Of a DNA stretch of 64,000 nucleotides, positions 21,760 through 31,879 are shown piece by piece. Under the pieces are notes generated by a model that did not search any database, was not told where the DNA came from, and saw nothing but the letters and a program-made list of their open reading frames with translations. A program made the translations under genes and the position numbers. The stretch spans positions 73,295,501 to 73,359,500 of the forward strand of contig NC_045431.1 in the NCBI RefSeq assembly GCF_902635505.1, given 5' to 3'. This stretch comes from Sarcophilus harrisii (taxonomy: Eukaryota; Chordata; Mammalia; Dasyuromorphia; Dasyuridae). Numbering within the stretch: position 1 is the stretch's first letter; the number at the start of each line of letters is the position of its first letter.

Positions 21760-22190
21760 TTAAATATTCCCAATAAAAACATGTGCCTTGAACTTACTAA
21801 ATACTTAATAAATGTCAAGCTGGGCCAGAATGCATGAAGCAAGCTGATAGAATCCCTTAGTCCTGCCTCTGACAAAAACTAACTCTAGGATTTCGGGTAA
21901 GTAACTTAGCACCATGGTGCCCCAATAAAACCCTGAGTCTATAAGATAAAGCAGCATCAGTGGAATGAGTTTCCAAAACAGGAGTTTCAGTCCTATACAG
22001 GATGCAATCACAGCTCAAGGGCAAACAAAACAAATTAAAAATCACAAACAAATCAGATAACTTTTCTCCTTGCCTCATTTTCTCAACTTTAAAACAGGAC
22101 TAGCGCCTGTGGTCCTTATTTTATAGAGAGATTATAAATATAAATTTTTCTCTAAGCTTTAGCCAGCCATATTAGTTAGTACTGTGCATT
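21760..22190. other. Unique sequence
   Basis: Two overlapping minus-strand frames of 68-73 codons (21805-22078) lack domains. Confidence 0.35.
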
Positions 22191-22194
22191 TACT

Positions 22195-22310
22195 TGACAA
22201 ATTCTTCAAACATTTATTGGTCTTAGTTGCATTATAAAATCTGTTTTGGGGTTACAAGGAAGAATCAGCAAACCTGACCAACATTAGCAATTTTAAGAGG
22301 AGTCATTTCT
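22195..22310 (-). repeat. L2-like terminus, antisense (weak)
   Basis: 'tcttcaaacatttattggtc' and 'ttggggttacaaggaagaat' resemble the reverse complement of the L2 end. Confidence 0.45.
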
Positions 22311-22314
22311 CCAC

Positions 22315-22795
22315 TCTTGGGAAATGATAAAACATTATTTTCCAGTTTGTGACATGGTTTTAATTTTGTGTTCTTTTGCATTTTTCTCTTCTCGCTTGAC
22401 CCTTTTTTGAGGATACCAGTTGCATTGAGCTTTTGGTCAAAAGAAAAATAGTCCTGAATAATTAAGAAAAATAACTACCCTGTTGTAACGATAGCACAGT
22501 CTTTCAAAGTGAAAACCATTTTCTTCACTTAGATTTTATCAAAGAATTTTATTTGTCCATTTGCCATAAGAACCTGTTATACAGATTTTCTTGATAGAAG
22601 TGATATAATGGAAAATTGTTTTGATTGCAACTTAAAAGTTATAGATGAGCTAAAAAGTTAAAAATATTATTATTACTATTATTGTTAAGTTAAAACCTAT
22701 GATTTAAAAAATGGTAGAAACACCTGAGTATAAAAAATCTCTGCATTAATGCAGACTGGCAACTTATTTGTGATTTATCATCTTAGAGAATTACC
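22315..22795. other. AT-rich unique stretch
   Basis: No recognised gene or repeat. Includes a short tatta-rich run near 22665-22690. Confidence 0.4.
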
Positions 22796-22798
22796 AAG

Positions 22799-23085
22799 GT
22801 AATTGAGAGTAGGAAGGAGGAAAAAAAGAAGGAAGGAAGGAATGAAAGAAGGAAAGGAAGAGGGAAGGATTGGAGGAAAAAAGGAAGGGAGGGAGGGAAG
22901 AAAGGAAAGTTGAAGGAAGGGAGGAAGGAAGGTTGGAAGGATGTAAGGAAAAAGGGAAGGAATGAAGGAAAAAAGGAAGGGAGGGAAGAAAGGAGGAAGA
23001 AAGGAAGGAAGAAGGGGAGGGAAGGAGGAAGGGAGGGAGGAAGGAAGGAAGAAATGAAGGAAGGAAAGAAGGAAGGAAGGAAATA
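22799..23085. repeat. (GGAA)n purine-rich microsatellite
   Basis: About 285 bp of ggaa/gggagg units. Opposite-strand frames FLPSFLPS are artefacts. The strand asymmetry could support triplex formation. Arrays of GGAA are also known ETS binding substrates, but that is general knowledge and not evidence of use here. Confidence 0.95.
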
Positions 23086-23128
23086 ACATTTATTGTGCAC
23101 TATGCACCAGATGTTTATAATATTAACA
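23086..23128 (+). repeat. MIR3 5' piece
   Basis: 'aacatttattgtgcactatg' and 'caccagatgtttataatatt' match the MIR3-like 5' region. The GGAA array sits directly before it. Confidence 0.5.
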
Positions 23129-23129
23129 G

Positions 23130-23540
23130 GGATCACACTGCCTGTATGTGTCAGAAATGGTCTTCTTGGCTGTCAGATTGGTTAATTATCCATAATACCA
23201 CACTCAGTAACTTTATTTCAAGAAATGTACTGACTTTTTTTGGTGAATATTAAACACAGTCTTCTTCTGAATTTTTTTACAATTTGAGTATTATTTTTTC
23301 TATTATTTATATAAGGAACTGGGACTCTAGGAGGTCAAAATGATTTGTCATTGTGGAAACTAGTTATCTAGACACTTAGTTGCCTAATTAAAGAGATTAT
23401 CACTATAGAAGTTTATATATTATGTGTGTATATATGCACATATACACACGTATACATATATACCTATCTAAACACACACACATATGTCCTGTCTAGTCAA
23501 TAATCATTTATTAAGCCAGGAATTATCCACATTGATAATG
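23130..23540. other. Unique sequence with TG/CA patch
   Basis: No gene. A degenerate (TG/TA/CA) tract is at 23415-23485. Confidence 0.45.
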
Positions 23541-23544
23541 AGAT

Positions 23545-24262
23545 TAACACAAGCATTGCCAGAACTAGCTCAGTGCTGGGAGATTCCAAAGGAAAGTGTG
23601 GGAGAGGAGAGATATTAGAATGGCTACCAAACTGAAGGTCTACAGAGCCATTGAACCTCAGTGTTGTATGCTTGTGAAACCTGGATAGTACACCAATGTC
23701 ATGCTAGGAAACTGAATAACTTCCCTTTGAATTGCCTTAGGAAGATTCTGATGATCACCTGGCAGGATAAGGTACCAGACACTGAGGTCCTTTCTCAAAC
23801 TAAACTGCCAAGCATCCCAACTCTATTGCAGAGAACACAACTCCACTGAGCTGGCCACATCGTTTGAATGCCAAATGTACACTTGACAAAAAAATTATTT
23901 TATGGAGAACTCACACAGGGCAAGTGCTCAAAGGTGGTCGGAAAAAGTGATACAAAGATAATCTCAAGGTTTTTCTTAAGAAATTTAGAATCAATTTATG
24001 ACATGGGAGACACTGGCACAGAACCATCCAGCAAGGCATGCCATCATCAGAAAAGGCGCTGTGCTCTGTGACTAAAGTTGAATTAGCCCAAAGGAATCAT
24101 GAAATAAGCTAAATCAGAGAAGCTACTTCAAATGTTCATAGGGACTATTTGTGACCAACCTGTGGTAGAGCATTCCAAGCTTATATTGGTCTGATCAGCC
24201 ATAATGGGACACTAACTTGACTAGTATAGTGCTGTATTTTGTCCTCTTCAATTATGAAGAAC
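23545..24262 (+). mobile_element. RTE-like LINE, ORF2 C-terminus and 3' end, decayed
   Basis: The frame at 23661-23849 reads MLYACETWIVHQCHARKLNN, then LRKILMITWQDKVPDTEVLS, the conserved post-RT region of the same family as the copy at 14215. The next frame (about 23868) continues MPNVHLTKKLFYGELTQGKC, so a frameshift separates them. It ends 'tgtattttgtcctcttcaat' with a short (aac)-rich tail. The N-terminal RT is absent. The two copies overlap only in the C-terminal and 3' UTR part. Confidence 0.8.
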
Positions 24263-24269
24263 AACAACC

Positions 24270-24365
24270 AACCATTATGCATCAACTACTGTGCTAAGCA
24301 TTTTACAACTATAGCACAAAAACAATTCCTGTCGTTAGGGAGTTACAATCTAATGAGAGAAGATT
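24270..24365 (-). repeat. L2 terminus, antisense
   Basis: 'catcaactactgtgctaagc' and 'agggagttacaatctaatga' are reverse-complement L2 3' end. Confidence 0.65.
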
Positions 24366-24399
24366 ATTTTTTCAATACTCTCATTTGATTGTTATCAGA

Positions 24400-24560
24400 C
24401 ATGCTCAAGATTAAAACTTAGAAGGGAAATGATATTATATAACTCCTTTATTTTGCAAATGAGGAAAATGAATTTGAGCTCAATGAAAGTTTTAGCCAAG
24501 CTCATATGGTAAATAAATGATAAATCTAGATCTATTGAGGCCCATGATAGATGAGAGAGT
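24400..24560 (+). repeat. MIR-like core
   Basis: 'ttattttgcaaatgaggaaa' and a decayed 'agccaagctcatatggtaaa' follow the MIR core order. Confidence 0.5.
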
Positions 24561-24764
24561 CTTTTGCTTAGGCTTTTATAATTTGAGAAAAGGTTTAAGT
24601 AGAATGAGACTCTTCAAATGAAATAACTATTAGAGATCTGTAATATTTGTAGTCTATGAAATCATAACATAGCACTGACTTTATGATGATCAATTACAAA
24701 CTCTTTTTATCTTTTAGTTATTTAGGATTTAGCAGATATAATGTTCTTGTTTTCCTTCCAGCCT

Positions 24765-25100
24765 AGTAGTAGCAGAAGTAGTAGGAGTAAGAGTAGAAGC
24801 TGTTGTAGTAGTATTAGTATTAGTAGTAGTAGTAGTAGTAGTAATAGTAGTAGCAGTAGTTATAGTAGGAAGAGGAGGAAGTGGAAAAGGAGGAGGAGGA
24901 AGAGGAGGAAAAGAAGGAGAAAGAGGAGTGGGAGGAGGAGGAGTATTAGTAGAAGTAGTAGCAGTAGTAGTAATAGTAGTAGCAGTAGTAGAAATTATAG
25001 TAGGAAGAGGAGGAAGTGGAAAAGGAGGAGGAGGAAAAGGAAGAAAAGGAGGAGAAGGAGGAGTGGGAGTAGGAGGAGTAGGAAGTTCTAGCAGTAGGAG
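24765..25100. repeat. (AGT)n/(AGG)n trinucleotide array with about 130-bp tandem units
   Basis: AGT-rich then AGG-rich blocks occur twice in the same order. 'gtaatagtagtagcagtagt' is at 24841 and again at 24970, and the following 'tatagtaggaagaggaggaa' is at 24861 and 24996. The array is therefore a higher-order tandem duplication. The plus-strand frame at 24741-25091 (SSS/SRS then RKRRKWKRRRRK twice) reflects the repeat and not a gene. Confidence 0.92.
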
Positions 25101-25134
25101 GATTTGGAATAAAAGTAGTTACTACTAGCTGTTT

Positions 25135-25225
25135 AGAATTAAAAAGATGCCTTACATGAATATTATTACTTCAAGTGAGTCTCACAACAACCTTGGGAAA
25201 TGAATTGTATTATCATCCCCATTTA
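25135..25225 (+). repeat. MIR3-like fragment
   Basis: 'tctcacaacaaccttgggaa' and 'tattatcatccccatttaat' match the MIR3 core. Confidence 0.7.
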
Positions 25226-25229
25226 ATAG

Positions 25230-25520
25230 ATAGAAATGCTATGGTATAATCCTTCTATGTTAAGAAGAAAAAACATGTTTCTTTGTATTCTGCTATTAGT
25301 TCCTCCCTCTTCAACATATCACAGAAAATCCTTGGCAGGCCAAGATAATGATTTTTACAGAAACCCTAATGCTGAACCTGGTCCAATTAAGCATAAAACT
25401 TCAGAGTTGTTGGATACAGATATGCATATATATATGTATAACATCCATCCATCCGTATGTCTCTTTTAAAATAATATTCATATAAATGAACAAATATTTA
25501 CACATATATGTGCATGTATA
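25230..25520. other. Unique sequence
   Basis: No recognised gene. The 77-codon frame 25236-25469 ends in a tatata/ccatcc patch and has no domain. Confidence 0.35.
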
Positions 25521-25524
25521 TGGG

Positions 25525-25785
25525 CAATTAGGTTGCACTTGTGGACAGAGTTTTGGGCCTGGAGTCAGGAATACTCACTTCTTGAGTTCAAATCTGACCT
25601 TAAACACTTTCCAGCTGCATGGTCCTAGATAAGTCCCTTAACCCTATTTGCCTCAGTTTTTTCATCTGTAAAATAAACTTGAGAAGAAATGACAAATTAC
25701 TCTAGTATCTTTGTCAAGAAAACTCCAAATGGGATCATGAAGAGTAGGACATGATTGAAACAATCCAAAATAACAACAATGCATG
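25525..25785 (+). repeat. Marsupial WSINE1-type SINE, full length
   Basis: 'gggcaattaggttgcacttg' head, 'gagttttgggcctggagtca', 'gcatggtcctagataagtcc', 'aaaactccaaatgggatcat' and 'gaagagtaggacatgattga'. Complete, with an aacaacaa tail. Confidence 0.93.
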
Positions 25786-25864
25786 CACTTAGATATATGT
25801 ACATACACCAAATTTACTTAACTTTACTTTAATTTAATAAGCACATATGCTTATTGTGTCCTGT

Positions 25865-25972
25865 TGTGTAATATAAGCTCCCTGAAAGATGGGGATTTTT
25901 TTTCCCTTTATAACTCTAGTACCTAGCACAGTGACTAAAATATGTCAGATGCTTAATAAATACTGATAATAT
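25865..25972 (+). repeat. L2 3' end
   Basis: 'ataagctccctgaaagatgg', 'ctctagtacctagcacagtg' and 'gatgcttaataaatact' match the L2 terminus. Confidence 0.8.
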
Positions 25973-26039
25973 TATTATCAATAATAATTGTTACATTTGG
26001 ACAGTAATTTCATCATGTAAGATAATAATAATAGTAATA

Positions 26040-26120
26040 GTTAATATACGTGTATGTGTATGTGTATGGAGAGAGGGGGGAAGAAGAAGAGGGGGAGGGA
26101 TAGAAAGAGGAAAGGAGGGA
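26040..26120. repeat. GT then purine-rich low-complexity
   Basis: tgtatgtgta followed by gagagggggg/agaagagg runs. Confidence 0.8.
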
Positions 26121-26124
26121 GAGT

Positions 26125-26290
26125 GAGCATTATGTTCCAGGCACTATGCTAAACATGTTACAATTATCATCTCATTTGATAATCACAACTCTGGGAGGCA
26201 ATTGCTATTATTTCCCCCATTTTATAGATGAAACAAACAGATTAAGTGACTTGCCCAGAGTCTTGGAATGGAAGAATGCATAAAATAGTT
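26125..26290 (+). repeat. Marsupial MIR
   Basis: 'gcattatgttccaggcacta', 'ataatcacaactctgggagg', 'cattttatagatgaaacaaa' and 'gtgacttgcccagagtcttg' appear in canonical order. Confidence 0.88.
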
Positions 26291-26294
26291 ACTT

Positions 26295-26665
26295 TTAAGG
26301 AGTATTTTTCTTTTATATATGAATATGGTCTTAATTATTTGATGTTTGGTAAGCATATTCTTTAAAATTTTAAAACAATTCCACTAGCAATAATAAATTT
26401 GTAGTGCTCCATCTATATTCTCTCAGACATATAGTCTGTAAATACATAAGAAACATTTGCAAAAGGTCTGAGGGACTGGGCCAAGTGAATAGAAGTCATT
26501 GATCCTGAACGATAAACACAACAAATATAGGAAATAAAGGGAGAATTTTTAATTCTGAATCCTAAATGCTAATAATACATGGTTGGGTACTTGTGGTCTA
26601 ACTCCCATGTCATCTGATGATGAAATAATTTCTCCAAAGAAATAAACAAGCTAAGCTGGCCAAAG

Positions 26666-26707
<42 letters not shown>

Positions 26708-26845
26708 CAGTGAATTAAATTACTTTCTTATGCTATATTCTTGCAGACCTGAAGGAAGATGGTATGTATTTCTCCGTCTGGACGAAGTGGAAAATGAAAT
26801 CTAGATTAGATCCAAATTGGAAAGGAAGCATGGTATATTTTAACA
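26295..26845. other. Unique sequence with a long T tract
   Basis: No gene. A T-run of about 32 nt at 26671-26702 may be the reverse complement of a retroposon poly(A) tail. The sequence to its right is not a family I recognise. Confidence 0.4.
26671..26702. repeat. poly(T) homopolymer
   Basis: An uninterrupted run of about 32 T, much longer than neighbouring runs. Confidence 0.95.
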
Positions 26846-26854
26846 AGAATTGGA

Positions 26855-27065
26855 CTTTGAGTCAGCAGAGGCTGGAGTTCAAATTTCTCTTTTTATTAAC
26901 AAATTGTTATTAATTTTCTCATCTATAAAGCAGACATAATAATAACAAAAGTAACTACGTTATATAGTTCTTTTGATGAGTAAATGAGATAAACTTATAT
27001 ATAGTATTCTGCAGCCCTTAAAGTACTATACAAAGTTAGCTACTACTATTATTATTATTAATCTT
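26855..27065 (+). repeat. MIR SINE
   Basis: 'ctttgagtcagcagaggctg', 'attaattttctcatctataa' and 'tactatacaaagttagctac' are MIR head, core and tail with (tta)n at the end. Confidence 0.75.
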
Positions 27066-27069
27066 GCAT

Positions 27070-27630
27070 GGGATTTTGGATGGTTGCTTCAGGAATAAAT
27101 AAAAAGCTATTTAGTATCTAACAGAATTACTAAATGATAAAGCTGGACTGGATCTTTCCTACTGTCTACTTTAATTTTCTTATTTTATCCATGCTTGGTC
27201 ACCATTTTTAAAGCATGGTTTATATCACAGAGTTAAATTCAGAATGGATATGTGTTACATTTGGACAGTAATTTTATCATGTAAGATAAGTGGAAACATA
27301 GATCTTTTTCAAAAAATATTTTTTTAATTAACAGGCATTTATTTTCTCTTCCTTCCACTTCCTTCCCTCTCCCCTCCAATAAAAAAAAAGGAAAACGAAA
27401 AACAACCCTTGTAACAAATAGCAATAGATTCTGATATGCAACTTGCTTGGGTGCTAATTGTAATAGGGGCTAATTGTAATATCTTGAGAGCAAAAAAAAA
27501 TTAACTAAGAGGGAAATTGTTACGGTTTATTCCAATGAAACAAACTTATTTTTCTCCCCAAATCATATCTTTTTGCTAGCCTAGACATATCTCATTCTAG
27601 TGGGCCATGTGAGCATCTTTTTCAGCTCTT
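27070..27630. other. Unique sequence
   Basis: No recognised gene. Segment 27255-27290 repeats wording seen at 25993-26020 ('acatttggacagtaattt' then 'tcatgtaagata'), a short dispersed duplication I cannot assign. Confidence 0.4.
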
Positions 27631-27634
27631 GTGA

Positions 27635-27815
27635 AGGTTAGGCAGGGCAGTGGGAACAATGGTGGATGTGGAATCCAAGGAATGGATTCCAGTTTGACCT
27701 CTCTGCCTTATGACTATATGAGCTTGGGATTCAGTCTAGGCTTTGTTTTTCTGCTCTGCAGAATGAGGGAATTGGACTCAATGACCTTTCAGATCCCTTC
27801 CAGCGATAAAAGTAT
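27635..27815 (+). repeat. MIR SINE
   Basis: 'gtggaatccaaggaatggat', 'tctgctctgcagaatgaggg' and 'gactcaatgacctttcagat' match MIR, sense. Confidence 0.75.
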
Positions 27816-28019
27816 AGTCCCATGACTACAAGAGGAGAAGAGAAAATTGGGAGAGTCCACAAGTAAAGCAATTAATTGCTCTTGACTGTTCCAGTCCTAT
27901 TAGATGCAAAAAAAAAAAAAAAGTCTTCAACAAAGGCTAAATACTTCTTTCTCCATAGCTCCTTGAAATCATTAACATTGCAGGGTTAGAAATGACTTAT
28001 TATCTTTGCTGGCTTTATT

Positions 28020-28870
28020 CTTCTTCATTGGGCTTAGCCTAAGAAATCATCAGCAAGCTTTGGCCAGTAGCTCCTGCTAATTGACTAGTTGTAAACCAGC
28101 TTCCTGTTGTGTTGCTATTATTTGGGGGGAGCAGATGTTTGTCACTCACCCAATAATGGTTATTCTTGTTTTGTGCTTCCAGAAAATCCAAACTTTTCAG
28201 CTGCGAGGAAAATGTAGCAGCTTTCGTTTGGTGAATATGAATGCCCTGTCAAGCTCCCCAGAGCCTTTTTTTTTTTCCTGAGGTAGATGGAGAGAGAGGT
28301 AAAGGACATTAAAGAAAAAGCTATTGAAAGGTCCCTGGAGGAAAAATGTTCTAGGTCATTTGAGGTTAGTGGGAGGCATAACCTTGGCTCCTTTACGATG
28401 GGACAATTTCAGAGAGACCCACTGGTGAGACACGTGCACCAATTACGCTTTCATTAGTTACTGCGGGGAAGATTCAACTTCTTGTGGATTTCGTTTATGA
28501 AACCTGAACCGATTTCCTCTTCTGTGGCTCAATTAAGAGCCCTGCCAGTTTGCAGAGGTTCGAACAATGCATTAAGAGACAGATTAGGATGTGGAATGCA
28601 TGCTGAGAACATAGTGAAGGGGCTGTTGACTCAGGAAGACCTCAAATTTCAGCCTGTTGTTGAAATTGCAGTGTCTATGGAAACTGCAGCCAGAGATGCA
28701 GGGATGATTTTCTACCATAAGGCTCAAAGAGAGAAGGGGACACACAAAGAAATGATAGCACTGGAGAGGCGGTGGCCAAAGGCTGGCCAAGCAGAAACAC
28801 AATGCTGGGTGATATTACTGAATGTGGCATTTAAGCTGCATTGGATAGAAAAGCATAGCTGACTGTTTTC
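28020..28870. other. Unique block, possible conserved noncoding region
   Basis: Low-repeat block of balanced composition with several intact CpGs and homeobox-like words such as 'acgctttcattagttactgc' and 'ctgtggctcaattaagagcc'. A 126-codon frame at 28482-28862 (MWISFMKPEPISSSV start) has no known domain, Kozak support or flanking splice pattern, so I do not call a gene. Regulatory role is inference. Confidence 0.35.
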
Positions 28871-28919
28871 AGTTTTCAGAAGCACAAAGAAAAGCATTTC
28901 CAATGGTGTGGATGAGGAA

Positions 28920-28930
28920 GAGAAGGAAGG

Positions 28931-28988
<58 letters not shown>

Positions 28989-29240
28989 CAGAGAGAGAGA
29001 GAGACAGAGAGACAGAGACACAGAGAGAGAGAGACATGGAGAGAGAGAGAGAGAGACAGAGAGAGAGACAGAGAGACAGAGAGACACAGAGACACAGAGA
29101 GAGAGAGACAGACATGGAGAGAGAGGTGGGGAGAGAGAGAGACAGAGATAGAGACAGACAGAGAGAAAGAAGAGAGAAGAGAGAGAAAGAGAGAGAGAAA
29201 GAGGAGGGAAGGGGAGAGGAGAGAGACAGTAAAAGAGGCA
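28920..29240. repeat. (GA)n/(GAGACA)n purine-rich microsatellite
   Basis: About 320 bp. Pure (AG)n at 28935-28982 grades into gagaca units. All frames through it (RERERD on plus, SLSLSL on minus) are repeat artefacts. It is the complement type of the CT tract at 6250. Confidence 0.96.
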
Positions 29241-29435
29241 CACAGAGTAGCAGAGACATAGACAAAGAAGCAATTAAGAAATGCATATTATAGAGACAGA
29301 AAATAAGGACTATTTTGAAAATAAATAAAGAGCAGCTATATTAGATTTAATCTCACCAAGAAATATGACTTTAGTCGAAACTGGCTGAAATGTTTCAGAG
29401 AATCTACTTATGCAATGTCAGATTTCAGACAATTC
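29240..29435. other. Unique spacer
   Basis: Nothing recognised. Confidence 0.35.
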
Positions 29436-29439
29436 TAAT

Positions 29440-29515
29440 TCATTCTAGTTTACTTTATTTCAATAGACATTTATTGAGTTCCTACTGTATGGACAACTGG
29501 ATGATAAAAGTCTTT
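29440..29515 (-). repeat. L2 terminus, antisense (short)
   Basis: 'caatagacatttattgagtt' and 'cctactgtatggacaactgg' are reverse-complement L2 end. Confidence 0.55.
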
Positions 29516-29559
29516 AAATGCTAAATGAGAAATTTTTTTTTCTCTAAGCTAAAATGAAT

Positions 29560-29775
29560 CACTGAAAGCCTTATATATGTGATCTTCTTTTCCTTCAAAT
29601 TACTTTGTATAATTTTTCATAAGTTACATATACTCATTTGTGTCTATGTTATAGCTTCTCAGTAGACTATAGGCTCCTTGAGGGTAGGAATGGCTTAATT
29701 TATGTCTTTGGACCTCCAGACACTAGTCAGTACTTGGTACATAGAAGCCACTTAATAAAAGCTTAATTAAGTGAG
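29560..29775 (+). repeat. L2 3' end
   Basis: 'tactttgtataatttttcat', 'ctataggctccttgagggta' and 'cttggtacatagaagccact' match L2, ending 'taataaaagctta'. Confidence 0.85.
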
Positions 29776-29779
29776 TGAG

Positions 29780-30325
29780 GAAGGGAACATCGTGGGATAG
29801 AGCACATACATAATAATACATGTAACTGGGTGAAGAGGTATCAGGGGAGATACAAAATTTAGCAAAATCATGATCCCATCCCTCACGTAGGTACCCCAGA
29901 TATATATAGGTACCAGTAGGTACTCCAAAATACGGAAAGAATAGTTGGAGATGGAAGCACTAGTAGTATTGAGCTTTTATCTTGGGAAAACATTCTTCTT
30001 CTAGTGATCAATGTGTTACATTACACTGAATAGTTAGTATGGTTTTCCATTTGCAAAACTTAGTGTTATATGGTTGGCAAGAGTTCCATGAAAGAAATGA
30101 TAAAATAAAATATTTTGGCTCTTAAAAGTGTATATTTCAATTAGCTAGAAAATTCAGTTGGGGGAAAGCTCGTTCCTGGATAATGCCAGACAAGAAAAGT
30201 GTCTCTGCACTTTGGATTTAAGACAGAGCTTGTGCAACTAAAGTCCGATGATTCTGCCAATGACTCATTGCATTGTGAAGGAGGTAGACTGCCCTTCCCA
30301 CCATTCTTTAAGGTAATGCCAGCTG
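29780..30325. other. Unique sequence
   Basis: No gene or repeat recognised. Confidence 0.35.
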
Positions 30326-30327
30326 AG

Positions 30328-30600
30328 TAAAATCATAAGTGAGTGGTATTGACTTTTCAATCAGAAAACCTGGGTTCAGATCGTGACTGACACAATATGT
30401 CTCTTACTTAAAGAAGTAGAATCTAGAGCAGTAGAAAAAGCAAATAATTTGGAGCTGGGGAACCTGGGTTCAAATTCTGATTCTATTAAATAGCATTATT
30501 GGGGAAGAGAGTGAATGTTAATAAGGCACTTTATTGACGCTGCTAAGTGCTTTCCAAATATTATCTCATGTGATCATTTGCCCATTATGAGGGGCTAAAT
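30328..30600 (+). repeat. Cluster of two or three MIR fragments
   Basis: Two successive heads ('aaaacctgggttcagatcgt' and 'gaacctgggttcaaattctg') and then a MIR3-type core ('tgctaagtgctttccaaata') lie in the same orientation, so separate truncated insertions are stacked. Confidence 0.7.
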
Positions 30601-30714
30601 GAAAATGCATCAAAAATTCAAATTCAAAGGACTGAAAAGTAAAATAATTTATTAGTATTTGTTGTAGATGATATCTCTCAGAATAAATTTCAACTACTCG
30701 ATCTTTTTTAGTGA

Positions 30715-30892
30715 ACAATGATCACAGATTTGGAATTGAAAGAGACCATCGAGTCTAACTCCATTTTATAAATGAGAAGTCTGAGGCAGCTCACAGCACA
30801 TATGTCCAACACAGGATTTGAACTCATTTCTTCTTGACTCTAAGACCAATTTTCTATCTAACCATCATGCTATACTGCCTGTTCAATAGCCT
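30715..30892 (+). repeat. Marsupial MIR-related SINE
   Basis: 'gatttggaattgaaagagac', 'ccattttataaatgagaagt', 'cacaggatttgaactcattt' and 'catgctatactgcctgttca' follow the family order. Confidence 0.8.
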
Positions 30893-30994
30893 TTGTGTAT
30901 TTCTTAAAATACACAACAATGTTCTAAAATAGCATTGGTACATTGTGCTGTCTTCTGGTCTTGATAAAAATGATCCAGCAATATCGAATTATAT

Positions 30995-31195
30995 TAGAAA
31001 TGAGTTGGCAGCACAATATAGGAAAACAATTGGAGAAGAGAGAGTTAGGAGATTTGGAGGATGGTCCTAGAGCTATTACCAGCTAGCTCTGTGACCGCAA
31101 ACACATGGTTGAATGCTTTTGGACCTCATTTGAAAACATGTATAAAATGGAGATAGTAATAACAATGTTTCTTTCAGTATTTATTATTATTAGGA
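30995..31195 (+). repeat. MIR SINE
   Basis: 'ctagctctgtgaccgcaaac' and 'tataaaatggagatagtaat' are MIR core, with a (tta)n end. Confidence 0.65.
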
Positions 31196-31284
31196 TTCCG
31201 TGTTAAATTCAAATAAATGACATGCAATTATTTTGATAATCTAAAAGCAATATGCACACTATGTATCAGTGGTAGCAAAGCCAA

Positions 31285-31780
31285 TTCAATCTGACAAGCC
31301 TTTATAAAGGAATTATTGTATGCAAGACATTGTATTAGGAACTGAGAACAGAAAGATAAACCCAAAACAGAACTTACATTTTATTAGGTTGAGGCATCTT
31401 GTAAATGACTAAGTAGAAATATAATTATGTAAAGTACATAGGGGTCAAGTCCCAGGAAGTAAGGGGATCAGCAAAGAATCAATGTAGGACATGAAACATG
31501 AACAGAATCTTAGAGGAAGCTAGAGATGCTGAGGCAGGTGTGAGGAAGGAGTGGGACAAGAGTGAGGGACAGATTATGCAAAGGCACTGAGGTAGAAGAT
31601 GAGATGCTAAATTTAGAAGAAAGTAATTGGTTAGCCTTGTATGGAATGCAGGATGTTTGGAAGGAAATCATTTGGAATAAACCTGGAAAAGTAATCCAGA
31701 GGTAAGTTGCAAAAGATTTTAAATTCTAGGTATAGAATTTTCCATTTGATACCAGAGGTATTAGGAAGCATCAAAGTCTT
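31285..31780 (-). repeat. LINE-2 3' UTR, antisense
   Basis: 'caagacattgtattaggaac', 'aacttacattttattaggtt', 'gaatcttagaggaagctaga', 'tatgcaaaggcactgaggta' and a tail near 'tattaggaagcatcaaagtc' are the reverse complement of about 500 bp of L2. It ends at the CT/CA microsatellite. Confidence 0.75.
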
Positions 31781-31783
31781 TAG

Positions 31784-31784
<1 letters not shown>

Positions 31785-31874
<90 letters not shown>
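31785..31874. repeat. Compound (CT)n(CA)n microsatellite
   Basis: Pure CT to about 31832, then pure CA to 31874. It is uninterrupted and therefore likely hypervariable. Confidence 0.97.
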
Positions 31875-31878
<4 letters not shown>

Positions 31879-31879
31879 A

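Noticed and set aside
22778-23136. Pro/Ser/Phe-rich minus-strand frames of 103-117 codons
   Set aside because: They arise from the (GGAA)n array.
24741-25091. SR-protein-like 116-codon frame
   Set aside because: Ser and Arg runs come from AGT and AGG trinucleotides; the adjacent frame over the same DNA gives G/V runs. No splice or promoter evidence.
28724-29293. Frames up to 136 codons in the GA tract
   Set aside because: Microsatellite translation on both strands.
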